Shown: piece after piece, positions 41,216 to 53,160 of the stretch
Position numbering within the stretch: position 1 is the stretch's first letter
Layout: every line of letters begins with the position of its first letter
Assembly: GCA_012934845.2 (NCBI GenBank)
Contig: WNNJ02002572.1
Span: 62,001 to 126,000 of the forward strand
Direction of reading: 5' to 3'
DNA: 64,000 nt
Origin: Pomphorhynchus laevis
Lineage: Eukaryota; Acanthocephala; Palaeacanthocephala; Echinorhynchida; Pomphorhynchidae
The notes under the pieces: generated by a model
The model's database searches: none
What the model was told of the DNA's origin: nothing
The model's input: the letters and a program-made list of their open reading frames with translations, nothing else
Program-made: the position numbers and the translations under genes

Positions 41216-41226
41216 TCTGTAATATT
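41216..41226. repeat. target-site duplication of LINE-B, left copy
   Basis: TCTGTAATATT ends the satellite sequence immediately before LINE-B and is repeated at 44,259-44,269, just after it. The preceding base differs (A versus T), which sets the length at 11 bp. The motif is part of the normal monomer. Confidence 0.85.
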
Positions 41227-41378
41227 GTAGAGGAAATTTATTAGGGCACTGCGTCTCTCGACTTGGCCGAATGAAAGAAATTAAATAAAACATTGTGCAA
41301 TGACTTCATTTGAGATAATATCAATATTTGATAGTCCACCGCTAGTTCATAACAGGCAAAATAAATTTAGCAGGTTTA
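41227..41378 (-). other. LINE-B 3' untranslated region
   Basis: About 150 bp after the stop of the zinc-motif frame. It ends with AATAAA-containing sequence 5-15 bases from the junction and no A-tail or simple-repeat tail, which is unusual for elements that rely on poly(A) and suggests recognition of a specific 3' end sequence. Confidence 0.6.
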
Positions 41379-41591
41379 TCAGGTTAGCCGTAAACTTAAC
41401 CTATCGATCTCCTTCAAAGATTTTTGCGCTAACACCGGGCACTCAAATACGTGGGATAAAGACTCACATCTATCACCACAGAAAAAACACACATGAAACT
41501 CCACGTTTATGGACAGGTATGCGAGTGCAACAAAACTTGTCGTGATATCCTTGTAAAGAAACCCTTCATACGAGTGGGCGTTTAGAAGCAC
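41379..41591 (-). pseudogene. LINE-B C-terminal zinc motif (shifted frame)
   Basis: This frame continues the reverse transcriptase protein after a one-base shift near 41,625-41,640. It carries VGSLRVLLNAHSYEGFLYKD and then CFFCGDRCESLSHVFECP, a C-x2-C-x8-H-x3-C motif of the kind found at the C-terminus of many endonuclease-type LINE proteins, where it is thought to bind nucleic acid. It ends at 41,379. The overlapping 41,566-41,625 end of the main frame (NTQTSWQSPCASKRPL) looks like out-of-frame sequence. Confidence 0.75.
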
Positions 41592-44226
41592 ACGGAGACT
41601 GCCAACTCGTTTGCGTATTAACTGGTGAAGTGTACAGATGATGATCCAGCTTGCTAACCTTATCTGTAAAGTCTCTTTTATTTTGAATATAATGTACCGT
41701 ATCTTGTGCTCCGATCATATTTCGTAAATACTCCGTACATAACTCGACTTTAGATAAAACATAAACCGCAGTCGTCGAGCACTTTGGAGAGACGCCTACA
41801 ACACGCTTAATGAATCTGCCTTTACATTTGTCGATCTGCGCAAAATTAGCCGTCGTGAGGTCCGTCCAGATTGCTGAAAGCGCGTACGACAAAATCGGTA
41901 GAAGCATGACATGAAAATACTGAAGAGCACCACCAAAGGAAAGCTTACCTAAACATTTAACTCGCGAAGTGGCTATGACGATTTTCGCACATTTCTTTTC
42001 GATATGAAGCTTAAAAGACCACCTACTTGTCAGTAGCATCCCCAAATACGTGTATTGATTACTGAACTCTACCTTCCTGCTGTTTAAAGTAATCTCGTCA
42101 TGTGAGCACAATCTGCCACCTTTACGAAACTTTACTACCTTTGTTTTATCGATATTGACTTCAATTAGATTATTTAAACAGTAGTTAGCTAGAGCAGTGG
42201 TTACGTTTTGAGCCGATTCCAGATCTTTCGTTAGAATAACTAAGTCGTCCGCGTAAAGAACATAACTTGAAGTTTGACATTCGTTTCTCAGATGAGACGG
42301 CAAATCATGGATATAAACAGAGAAAAGGATAGGGCTGAGCGGATCTCCCTGCATCACACCGCGGCTAGCAATTATTGTGTCTGATGAAGTAAGTCCGTCG
42401 AAGACATTTAATGAATTGGCATAGAGGATATTGCCAAAGAGTTTCAGCATACGACCAGATATACGGAAATCCATCGACAATTTACGGGTGAGTATTTCTC
42501 GATTAACCGAATCAAAGGCTTTTTTAAAGTCAACAAAGATAGCATATAAATGACTCTTGCGTTCGAATTGTAATAACACTTGTTCACGAACTACCTTGAT
42601 TGCATCCACCGTTGATCGGTGAGGTCGGAAACCGAATTGTTCTGGCGGCAACAGATAATCACGGTGTTTCGATAATCGATTGGTTATAAGAGTGGACAAA
42701 AATTTATAGGTATGGTTTAGCAGGGCAATTCCACGGTACGAGTTGGTATCACTTATATCCCCTTTACCCTTATACATGATTTTTATTACAGCTTGCTTCC
42801 ATGACACCGGCATTTGATAACCGTATAGGATACAATTGAATAAATGTAGCCAATAACTCGATAATAAATAAAAGGAATCTTTAATTTGTTCAACACAAAG
42901 TTGGTCAGGGCCGGCCGCCTTATTATTAGACATAGAAAAGAGAGCAAGTTCCAATTCGGGCAATGAAAATGGAGCATTTAGTTGGTCATTGTCACTGTCC
43001 AAGCATGACAGTGTTATTAGCGCATTATTATTACGACACATTGGGAGGTCATGTGAATTAACGAGAATATCGTTTAAGTGCTTAAACCAACGGTTCATCG
43101 GGATGCCTGAGGTACTAACATTGTTTTTTCTTTGCAGTTTCCAGGGGCATCGTTCTGCTTGTCGCAAGCGTTTGTATTCTTCCTCTAATAATATTGATTC
43201 GCGAAATTTTGATAACATCGTACAATACACACGCCGTAAGAAAATAAAATTCGTATTAATATCATGATCAAACCGCCGGCTTCTGCCCATAAATATGAGC
43301 TTTCTCCGTAGCTGTACAAGGTGTATTGGCTTACGATGTATCTTGTTCCCATAATGTTGAGAATTGCGATTAGAGAGTGGATGACATGCGGTGAGAAGGC
43401 ATTCACTGATTTTGGAGAAACTTGCTTCTATTTCAAATGCATTTAGAAGATCTACTGCGTCTTTAATCATATTATGATTCAAATTCCTGAAACAAAGTTT
43501 TCTGCTAATTTGTGAAGGCAAGGATTTCTCTATTGGCGTGTTAATATGATTTTCTAGAATGAAAGATACAGGTTTGTGTTTGCGGAGTAGAGCCCATTCG
43601 GATGCAATCTCCAGTTTAAACTTTTTGACGCTAACATTTGTAAATATGAAATCGATGCAACTTCGCCCATTGTGAGACTCATAACTCAATCCTTCTACGG
43701 GTACGTGCAACTCAAGACCAAACTCACTAAAAAAGTATAACAGTTGCTTAAGTTTAGATGGGATAGGGTTCATGAAACGTGCATTAAAATCTCCCGCAAC
43801 GATTATGGAATTTTCAGAAGATAAATCACTTAAAAAAGGCGAAACTTCATCGATGATATCACAAGCCGACATCAATGGGTTAAAATAGCAACCTATTAAA
43901 AAAATACTACATGAAACTATACATATTACGTTAGATGACATTTTAACTTCCCAGTTTGTAAAGCTTGAACTAACAGCAATGGACACGCCACCGAAGGGTC
44001 GACCAAGGTTACCCAACGATGCTGGGATATTAAAAGTGTAATAGTTAGGTAAAGACACCAATTGAGTTGAAAGAGTGTCAGTAAGGACTATTAAATCAAA
44101 CGAAGAAAACCAGAAAGTTATGCCCGCTGATATAAAATAATTTAGTCCCTCAACATTAAATAGGAGTAATCGGAGTAAATTTGACTTATTGGTCTGGAGG
44201 TAAGTTCGAATACTATCTTGGGCTAG
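41566..44226 (-). CDS. LINE-B endonuclease-reverse transcriptase, near-intact
   Basis: The frame is open for 886 codons from just after a TGA at 44,227-44,229 to a stop at 41,566-41,568. The first in-frame ATG lies well inside the endonuclease, so the true start is missing or outside. Endonuclease: LLRLLLFNVEGLNYF, FDLIVLTDT (Asp where Glu is usual), GDFN at 43,783-43,794, SCIDFIFTN and HKPV. Linker: about 200 residues with NNKAAGPDQL. Reverse transcriptase: SYRGIALLN, EQFGFRPHRST, FVDFKKAFDSV, GVMQGDPLSPILF, VLYADD (YADD at 42,244-42,255), KTKVVKFRKGG and YTYLGMLL. The enzyme nicks and reverse-transcribes at the target. The C-terminus is cut short by the frameshift near 41,630. Confidence 0.92.
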   Translation of the reverse strand, partial: LAQDSIRTYLQTNKSNLLRLLLFNVEGLNYFISAGITFWFSSFDLIVLTDTLSTQLVSLPNYYTFNIPASLGNLGRPFGGVSIAVSSSFTNWEVKMSSNVICIVSCSIFLIGCYFNPLMSACDIIDEVSPFLSDLSSENSIIVAGDFNARFMNPIPSKLKQLLYFFSEFGLELHVPVEGLSYESHNGRSCIDFIFTNVSVKKFKLEIASEWALLRKHKPVSFILENHINTPIEKSLPSQISRKLCFRNLNHNMIKDAVDLLNAFEIEASFSKISECLLTACHPLSNRNSQHYGNKIHRKPIHLVQLRRKLIFMGRSRRFDHDINTNFIFLRRVYCTMLSKFRESILLEEEYKRLRQAERCPWKLQRKNNVSTSGIPMNRWFKHLNDILVNSHDLPMCRNNNALITLSCLDSDNDQLNAPFSLPELELALFSMSNNKAAGPDQLCVEQIKDSFYLLSSYWLHLFNCILYGYQMPVSWKQAVIKIMYKGKGDISDTNSYRGIALLNHTYKFLSTLITNRLSKHRDYLLPPEQFGFRPHRSTVDAIKVVREQVLLQFERKSHLYAIFVDFKKAFDSVNREILTRKLSMDFRISGRMLKLFGNILYANSLNVFDGLTSSDTIIASRGVMQGDPLSPILFSVYIHDLPSHLRNECQTSSYVLYADDLVILTKDLESAQNVTTALANYCLNNLIEVNIDKTKVVKFRKGGRLCSHDEITLNSRKVEFSNQYTYLGMLLTSRWSFKLHIEKKCAKIVIATSRVKCLGKLSFGGALQYFHVMLLPILSYALSAIWTDLTTANFAQIDKCKGRFIKRVVGVSPKCSTTAVYVLSKVELCTEYLRNMIGAQDTVHYIQNKRDFTDKVSKLDHHLYTSPVNTQTSWQSPCASKRPLV

Positions 44227-44258
44227 TCATATGGATATCTCTTCAGCCCCAGATTTAT

Positions 44259-44269
44259 TCTGTAATATT
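44259..44269. repeat. target-site duplication of LINE-B, right copy
   Basis: TCTGTAATATT, identical to 41,216-41,226, after which the satellite resumes in phase with AAAATTTAAAAAATAATTAA. Confidence 0.85.
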
Positions 44270-44371
44270 AAAATTTAAAAAATAATTAATAATTATGATG
44301 TGATAATATATTAAACAACTTATTAAAGTTTAAAAATATTGACTGAGGATTAATAAAACACAAATTGCTTC

Positions 44372-45045
44372 TTCATTTGACTACCTGTTAATAAACAGAC
44401 ATGAGAAATACATAAATCTGTAATATTATAAAAAAATAAAAAAATTTATAATTATGATGTGATAATATATTCTTAAACGTATTACAATATTATAATATTG
44501 ACGCATGAAAAATAAAACACAATTTGCTTCTTCATTTGACTGCTTGTAAATGAACGGACATGAGAAATACATAAACCTGTAATATTATAAAATTATATAA
44601 TAATTTTTAATTATGATGTGATAATACATTAAATAACGTATTCCAATTTTAAAGTATTGACGGAGGATTAATAAAACACAATTTGCTTCTTCATTTGACT
44701 AACTGTTAATAAACGGACATGAGAAATACATAAATCTGTCATATTATAAAATTATAAAATAATTTATAATTATAATGTGATAATATATTAAATCACGTAA
44801 TACAATTTTAAAATATTGACGGAGGATTAATAAAACAATACTTGCTTCTTCATTTGACTACCTGTTAATAAACGGACATGAGAAATACATAAATCTGTTA
44901 TATTATAAAATTACAAAATAATTTATAATTATGATATGATTATATATTAAATAACGTATTAATATTTTAAAATATTGACGGAGGATTAATAAAACACAAC
45001 TTGCTTCTTCATTCGACTACCTGATAATAAACAGACATGAGAAAT
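44372..45045. repeat. segment paired with 21,241-21,915
   Basis: Begins about 100 bp right of LINE-B and follows the monomer order of 21,241-21,915, with ATTCTTAAACGT at 44,471 and CACAACTTGC at 44,995. It overlaps the block that is copied again at 49.1 kb. Confidence 0.8.
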
Positions 45046-46000
45046 ACAAAAACCTGTTATATTATAGAATTATACAATAGTTTTAAATTATGATTTGATA
45101 ATATATTAAATAATGCATTACAATTTTAAAATATTGACGGAGGATTAATGAAACACAATTTGCTTCTTCATTTGACTACCTGTTAATAAACGGACTTAAG
45201 AAATACAAATATCTGTAATATTATAAAATTATAAAATAATTTATAATTATGATGTGATAATTTATTAGATAACGTATTAATATTTTTTAATATTGACGGA
45301 GGATTAATAAAACTCAATTTGCTTCTTCATTTGACTACCTGTAAATAAGCAGACATGAGAAATACATAAATCTGTAATATTACAAAATTATAAAATTAGT
45401 TATAATTATGATGTGATACCATATTAAATAACGTATTAATATTTTAATATATTGACAGAAGGTGAATAAAACACAATTTGCTTCTTCATTTGACTCCCTG
45501 TTAATAAACGGACATAAGAAATACATAAATCTGTAACAATATAAAATTATAAAATAATTTTTAATTTAGATGTAATAATATATTAAATAACTTATTACAA
45601 TTTTAAAATATTGACGGAGGATCAGTAAAACACAATTTGCTTTTTCATTTGATTTTTTGTTAATACATGGACATGAGAAATACATAAATCTGTAATATTA
45701 AAAAATTATAAAATAATTTATAATTATGATGTGATAATATATTAAATAAAGTATTACAATTTTAAAATATTGACGGAGGATTTATAAAACACAATTTACT
45801 TATTCATTTGACTACCTGTCAATAAACAGACATGAGAAAAACATAAATACGTAATATTATAAAATTATAAAATAATTTATATTTATAATGTTATAATATA
45901 TTAAACACCGTATTAATATTTTAAAATATTGACGAAGGAAAAATAATTCACAATTTGCTTCTTCATTATACTACCTGTTAATAAACGGACATGAGAAATA
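44815..46000. repeat. 1.2-kb segment paired with 49,088-50,270, copy 1
   Basis: Seven to eight monomers shared with a segment 4.27 kb to the right. Offsets: CAATACTTGCTT at 44,836 and 49,109 (4,273); GATTTTTTGT at 45,651 and 49,922 (4,271); GACGAAGGAAAAATAATTCA at 45,931 and 50,202 (4,271). Confidence 0.88.
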
Positions 46001-46750
46001 CGTATCTGTTATTTTACAAAATTATAAAATAATTTATAATTATGATGTGATAATATATTAAATAACGTATTAATATTTTAAAATATGTACGGAGGTTTAA
46101 TAAAACACAACTTGCTTCATCATTTGACTACCTGTAAATAAATAGAGATGAGAAATACATAGATCTGTAATATTACAAAATTACAAAATAATTTATAATT
46201 ATGATGTGATAATATATAAAATAACGTAATACAATTTTAAAATATTGACGGAGGATCAATAATACACAATTCTCTTCTTCATTTGACTACCTTTTAATAA
46301 ACAGACTTAAGAAGTACATAAATCTGTAATATTTTAAAATTATATAATAATGTATAATTTTGATGTGATAATATATTAAATAGCGAATTATTATTTTAAA
46401 ACAATGATGTAGGATTAATAAAACACAATTTGCTTCTTCATTTGACAACCCGTTAAAAAACGGAAATGAGTAATACATAAATCTGTAGAATTATAAAATA
46501 ATTTATTATTATGATGTGATAATATATTAAAAAGCGTATACCAATTTTAAAATATTGACGAAGGATCAAAAAAAACACAATTTGCTTCTTCATTTGATTA
46601 CCTGTTAATAAAAGGACATGAAAAATACAAAAAACTGTAATATTATAAAAAAAATTTATAATTATGATGTTATAAAATATTAAAAAACGTATTACAAAAT
46701 TAAAATATTGACGCAGGATTAATAAAACAAAATTTGCTTCTTTATTTGAC

Positions 46751-47070
46751 TTCCTGTGAATTAACGGACATGAGAAATACATAAACCTGTAATATTATAA
46801 AATTATATAGTAATTTTTTATTATGATGTGATAATATATTAAATAACGCATTACAATTTTAAAATATTGACTGATGATAAATAAAACACAATTTGCTTCT
46901 TCATTTGACTTCCTGTGAATTAACGGACATGAGAAATACTTAAACCTGTAATATTATAAAATTATATAGTAATTTTTTATTATGATGTGATAATATATTA
47001 AATAACGCATTACAATTTTAAAATATTGACGGATGATAAATAAAACACAATTTGCTTCTTTATTTGACTA
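46751..47070. repeat. near-identical adjacent monomers
   Basis: TTCCTGTGAATTAACGGACA at 46,751 recurs at 46,910, exactly 159 bp on, with shared TTATATAGTAATTTTTTATT, AACGCATTACAATTTTAAAA and a GATGATAAATAAAAC box. Only a couple of differences separate the units. Confidence 0.85.
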
Positions 47071-49087
47071 CCTGTTAATAAACGGACTTTAGAAATACAT
47101 AAATAGGTAATATTATTAAATAAAAAAATAATTTATAATTATGATGTGATAATATATTAGATTACGTATTAATTATTTAAAATATTAACGGAGGATCAAT
47201 AAAACACAATTTACTTCTTCATTTGACCACCTGTTAATAAACGGACATGAGATATACAAAAATCTGTAATATTAAATAATAATAAAAATTTTTATAATTA
47301 TGCTTTGATAATATATTAAATAACGTATTACAACATTAAAATATTGACGCATGATTAATAAAATACAATTTGCATATTCATTTGACTGCCTGAAATTTAA
47401 CGGACATGAGAAATACATAAACCTGTAATATTATAAAATTATGTAATAATTAATAATTATGATGTGCTAATTCATTAAATAACGTATTAATATTTTAAAA
47501 TATTGACAAAGGAATAATAAAACACAATTTGCTTCTTCATTTCACTACCTGTTAAAAAACGGAATTATGAAATACATAAATTTGTAATATTATAAAATTT
47601 CAAAATAATTTTCAATTATGATGTGATAATATATCAAATAACGTATTAATATTTTAAAATATTGACGAAAGATTTATAAAACACAATTTGCTTCTTCATT
47701 TGACTACCAGTTAATAAACGGACATGAGAAATACATAAATCTGTAATATTAGATAATTATAAAATAATTTATAATTATGATGTGATAATATATTAAATAA
47801 CGTATACCAATTTTAAAATATTGACGGAGGATTAATAAAACACAACTTGCTTCTTCATTTGACTACCTGTAAATAAACGGACATGAGAAATACATAAATT
47901 TGCAATATTATTAAATTATATAATAAATTTAAATTGTGATGTGATAATATATTAAATGACGTATTAATATTTAAAAATATTGACGGAGGATCAATAAAAC
48001 ACAATTTGCTTCTTCATTTGACTACCTGAAAATAAACGCAATTAAGAAATACATAAATCTGTAATATTACAAAATTATAAAACAATTTATAATTATGAAG
48101 TGATAATATATTAAACAACGTATTAATATTTTAAAATAATGACGGAGGATTGTAAAACAAAATTTGCTTCTTCATTTGACTTACTGTAAAATAAACGGAC
48201 ATGAGAAATACCAAAATCTGTAATAATAAAAAAGTTTAAAATAATTTATAAATGTGATGTGTTAATATATTAAACAACATATTATAATTTTAAAATATTG
48301 ACGAAGGATCAATTAAACACAATTTGCATCTTCATTTGACTAGCTGTAAATAAACGGACATGAGAAATCCAAAATCTATAATATTGTAAAATTAGAAAAT
48401 AATTTATAATTATGATGTGATAATATATTAAAAAACGTTTTACAATTATAAAATATTGACGGAGGATTCATAAAACGATACTTGCGTTTTCATTTGACTA
48501 CCTGTTAATAGACGGACAGGAGAAATACATGAATCTGTAATATTATTAAATTATAAAAAATTTATAATTATGATATGATAATATATTAAATTACGTATTA
48601 ATATTTTAAAATATTGACGGAGGATTAGTAAAACAATATTTGCTTCTTCATTTACTACCTGTTAATAAACAGACACGAGAAATACATAAATCTGTAATAT
48701 TACAAAATTATAAAATAATTTATTATTATGATGTGATAATATATCAAATAACGTAATACAATTTTAAAATATTGACGGAGGATCAATAAAACACAATTTA
48801 CTTCTTCATTTGACTACCTGTTAATAAACGGACATGAGAAATACAAATATCTGTAATATTATAAAATATTAAAATAATTTATAATTATGATCTGGTGAAA
48901 TTCTAAAAAACGTATTACAAAATTAAAATATTGACGCAGGATTAATAAAACCCAATTTGCTTCTTCATTGTACTACCTGTAAATGAACGGACATGAGAAA
49001 TACATAACCCTGTAATAATATAAAATTATATAATGATTTTTAATTATATGTGATAATATATTAAATAAGGTATTACAATTTTAAAAT

Positions 49088-50270
49088 ATTGACGGAGGAT
49101 TAATAAAACAATACTTGCTTCTTAATTTGACTACCTGTTAATAAACGGACATGAGAAATACATAAATCTGTTATATTATAAAATTATAAAATAATTAATA
49201 ATTATGATATGATTATAAAATAAATAACGTATTAATATTTTAAAATATTGACGCAGGATTAATAAAACACAACTTGTTTCTTCATTCGACTACCTGATAA
49301 TAAACAGACTAGAGAAATTCAAAAACCTGTTATATTATAGAATTATATAATAATTTTTAATTATGATTTGATAATATATTAAATAATGCATTACAATTTT
49401 AAAATATTGACGGAGGATTATTAACACACAATTTGCTTCTTCATTTAACTACCTGTTAATAAACGGACTTAAGAAATACATATATCTGTAATATTAAAAA
49501 ATTATAAAATAATTTATAATTATGGTGTGATAATTTATTACATAACGTATAATTATTTTTAAATATTGACGGAGGATTAATAAACCTCAATTTGCTTCTT
49601 CATTTGACTACCTGTTAATAAGCCGACATGAGAAATACATAAATCTGATATATTACAAAATTATAAAATTAGTTATAATTATGATTTGATACTATATTAA
49701 ATAACGTATTAATATTTTAATATATTGACAGAGGATGAATAAAACACAATTTGCTTCTTTATTTGACTTCCCGTTAATAGACAGACATGGGAAATACATA
49801 AATCTGTAATATTATAAATTATAAAATAATTTATATATGTGATGTGATAATATATTAAATAACGTATTAATATTTTAAAATATTGATGGAGGATTAATAA
49901 TTCACAATTTGCTTTTCATTTGATTTTTTGTAAATACAAGGACATAAGAAATACATAAATCTGTAATATTAAAAAATTAAAAAATAATTTATAATTATGA
50001 TGTGATAATATATTAAATAAAGTATTACAATTTTAAAATATTGACGGAGGATTAATAAAACACAATTTACTTCTTCATTTGACTACCTGTCAATAAATGG
50101 ACATGAGAAAAACATAAATATGTAATATTATAAAATTATAAAATAATTTGTATTTATGATGTTATAATATATTAAACACGGTATTAATATATTAAAATAT
50201 TGACGAAGGAAAAATAATTCACAATTTGCTTCTCCATTATACTACCTGTTAATAAACGGACATGACAAAT
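49088..50270. repeat. 1.2-kb segment paired with 44,815-46,000, copy 2
   Basis: Follows copy 1 in monomer order except for one unit at about 49,760-49,915. There it instead matches the unit at 40,867-41,010 (GACATGGGAAATACATAAAT, a short ATAAATTATAAAATAATTTA spacer, TTGATGGAGGATT and AATAATTCACAATTTG or TATAATTCACAATTTG). This patch suggests gene conversion or a mixed origin. Confidence 0.82.
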
Positions 50271-53040
50271 ACAATCAATCGGTTATATTATAAAATTATA
50301 AAATTATTTATAATTATGATGTGATAATACATTAAACAACTTATTACAATTTTAAAACATTGACGAGGATCAATAAAACACAATTTGCTTCTTCATTTCA
50401 CTACCTATTAATAAACGGACATGAGAAATACATAAATCTGTGATATTATAAAATTATAAAATAATTTATAGTTATGATGTGACAATATATTAAATAACGT
50501 ATTAATATTTAAAAATATTGACGGTGGATCAATAAAACACAATTTGCTTCTTCATTTGACTACCTGTAAATAAACGGACATGAGAAATATATAAATCTGT
50601 AATATTATAAAAAGACAACATAATTTATATTTATGATGTGATAAGATATTCAAAAACGTATTACAATATTAAAATATTGACGTTGGATTTATAAAACACA
50701 ATTTCCTTCTTCATTTAACTATCTGTAAATAAACGACATGATAAATACAAAAACCTGTAATATTATATAATTTTATAATAATTTTTAATTATAATGTGAT
50801 AATATATTAAACAACGTATTACAATTTAAAAATATTGACGGAGGATTCAAAACAAAATTTACTTCTTTATTTGACAACCTGTTAATAAACGGAATTAAGA
50901 AATACATAAATCTGTAATATTACAAAATTATAAAACAATTTATAATTATGAAGTGATAATATATTAAACAACGTATTAATATTTTAAAATAATGACGGAG
51001 ATTTATAAAACAAAATTTGCTTCTTCATTTGACTACCTGTTAAAAAAAGGACATGAAAAAATATATAATTCTGTAATATTATAAAATTATAAAATAATTT
51101 ATAATTATGATGTGATAATATATTAAACAACATATTATAATTTTAAATATTGACGAAGGATCAATTAAACACAATTTGCATCTTCATTTAACTACCTGTA
51201 AATAAACGGACGTGAGAAATCCAAAATCTGTAATATTATTAAATTAAAAAAAATTTATAATTATGATATGATAACATATTAAATTACGTATTAATATTTT
51301 AAAATATTGACGGAGGATTAATAAAACAATATTTGCTTCTTTATTTACTACCTGTTAATAAACAGTCATGAGAAATACAAATATCTGCAATATTATAAAA
51401 TATTAAAATAATTTATAATTATGATCTGGTAAAATTTTAAAAATATTATTTTACAAAATTAAAATATTGACGCAGGATTAATAAAACCCAATTTGCTTCT
51501 TCATTGTTTTACCTGTAAATGAACGGACATGAGAAATACATAACCCTGTAATAATATAAAATTATATAATAATTTTTAATTATATGTGATAATATATTAA
51601 ATAACGTACTAATATTTTAAAATATTGAAGGAGGATTTAAAAAATCCAGTTTGCTCCTTCATTTGAATACCTGTTAATAAACAGACATGAGAAATACATA
51701 AATCTGTAATACTACAAAATTATTAATTAATTTATAATTGTGATGTAATAATAAATAAAAAAACGTAATACAATTTTGAAATATTGACGGAGGATCAATA
51801 AAACACAATTTGCTTCTTTATTTGACTACATGTTAATAAACATACATGAGAAATACATTAATCTGAAATATTATAAAATTATGAAATAATTTATAATTTT
51901 GATGTGATAATATATAAAAAAACGTAAAACAATATTAAAATATTGACGCAGGATCAATAAAACACAATTTGCTTTTTCATTTGACTACCTGTAAATAAAC
52001 GGACATGAGAAATACATAAACCTGTTTTATTATAAAATTAAATAATAATTTTAAATTATGATGTGATAATATATTAAAACACGTATAACAATTTTAAAAT
52101 ATTGACGAATGATTAATAAAACACAATTTGCTTCTTCATTTGACTACCTGTTAAAAAACGAAAGTTTAAAATACATAAATTTGTAATATTATAAAATTAC
52201 AAAATAATTTTCAATTATGATGTGATAATATATCAAATAACGTATTATTTTTTTAAAATATTGACGGAAGATTTATAAAACAAAATTGGCTTCTTCATTT
52301 TACTACCTGTTAATAAACGGAAATGAGAAATACAAATATGTGTAATATGATATAATTATAAAATAATTTATAATTTTGATGTGGTAATATATAAAACAAT
52401 GTATTACAGTTTTAAAATATTGACTGATGATAAATAAAACAATATTTGCTTCTTCATTTAACTACCTGTTAATAAACAGACATGAGAAATACATAAATCT
52501 GTAATATTATAAAATTATACAATAATTTATAATTATGATGTGATAATATATTAAATACCGTATACCAATTTTAAAATACTGACGAAGGATCAACAAAACA
52601 CAATTTGCTTCTTCATTTGACTACCTGTTGAAAAAAGGACATGAAAAATACATAAATCTGTAATATTATAAAATTATAAAATAATTTATAATTGTGATGT
52701 GATAATATATTAAACAACGTATTACAATTTTTAAATATTTACGAAGGATCAATAAAACACAATTTGCTTCTTCATTTGTATACCTGCCAATAAACGGACA
52801 TTAGAAATACATAAATCTGTATTATTAAAAAATTCTAAAACATTTTATAATTATGATGTGAAATTTATTAAATAACGTATTACAATTTTAAAATATTGAC
52901 GGAGGATCAATAAAACACAATTTGATTCTTCATTTGACTACCTGTTAATACACGGACATGAGAAAGACATAAATCTGTGATATTATAAAATTTTTAAATA
53001 ATTTATTATTATGATGTGATAATATATTAAATAACGTATT

Positions 53041-53160
53041 ACAAGACAAGAGAAACGTATTGCGTGGAAGAGAAATACATAAATCTGTAATATTATAAAA
53101 TTATAAAATAATTTTTAGTTATGATGTGATAATATATTAACCAACGCATTTGACTACCTG
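53041..53160. repeat. scrambled and truncated monomers
   Basis: After AACGTATTACAA the sequence reads GACAAGAGAAACGTATTGCG then TGGAAGAGAAATACATAAAT. This joins pieces of the GGACAAGAGAAATAC and AACGTATTGC parts of monomers out of order and drops most of one unit. The next unit is also cut: AACCAACG joins CATTTGACTACC, skipping the TTGACGG...CTTCTT half. Confidence 0.75.

Larger units (their letters stand above)
6027..41226. repeat. 159-bp AT-rich satellite array, left segment
   Basis: A head-to-tail array with a by-eye monomer of 159 bp (for example, ATAAACNGACATGAG falls 159 bp apart near 26,821 and 26,980). Every unit carries a box TTGACGGAGGAT, then AAAACACAATTTGCTTCTTC, CATTTGACTACCTGTTAATA, AACGGACATGAGAAATAC and ATAAATCTGTAATATTA, followed by a purely A/T half that ends near TAACGTATTACAATTTTAA. 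My consensus has 32 G/C in 159, about 20%. All units read in the same direction. The mixed-composition half is visibly better conserved than the A/T half. About 220 copies lie here. Subfamilies differ by shared variants such as AAACAATATTTGC or TGTAAATGAACGGAC. No function is shown by the sequence. Confidence 0.97.
41227..44258 (-). mobile_element. LINE-B: young non-LTR retrotransposon in the satellite
   Basis: A 3,032-bp minus-strand insertion between 11-bp target duplications. It reads endonuclease, linker, reverse transcriptase, C-terminal zinc motif and about 150 bp of 3' untranslated sequence ending CTAATAAATTTCCTCTAC with no poly(A). No ORF1 is present and the 5' end begins just before the endonuclease, so the copy is most likely 5'-truncated, as LINEs often are. 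Only one frameshift is seen over some 2.8 kb of coding sequence. The clade is unresolved; GVMQGDPLSPILF and KTKVVKFRKGG resemble LINEs outside the group of LINE-A. Joining the satellite across the insertion restores a normal monomer. Confidence 0.93.

Noticed and set aside
41300-43406. Additional frames over LINE-B on both strands
   Set aside because: They are shadows of the endonuclease-reverse transcriptase frame. Only the 41,379-41,591 frame is kept, because it carries the zinc motif.
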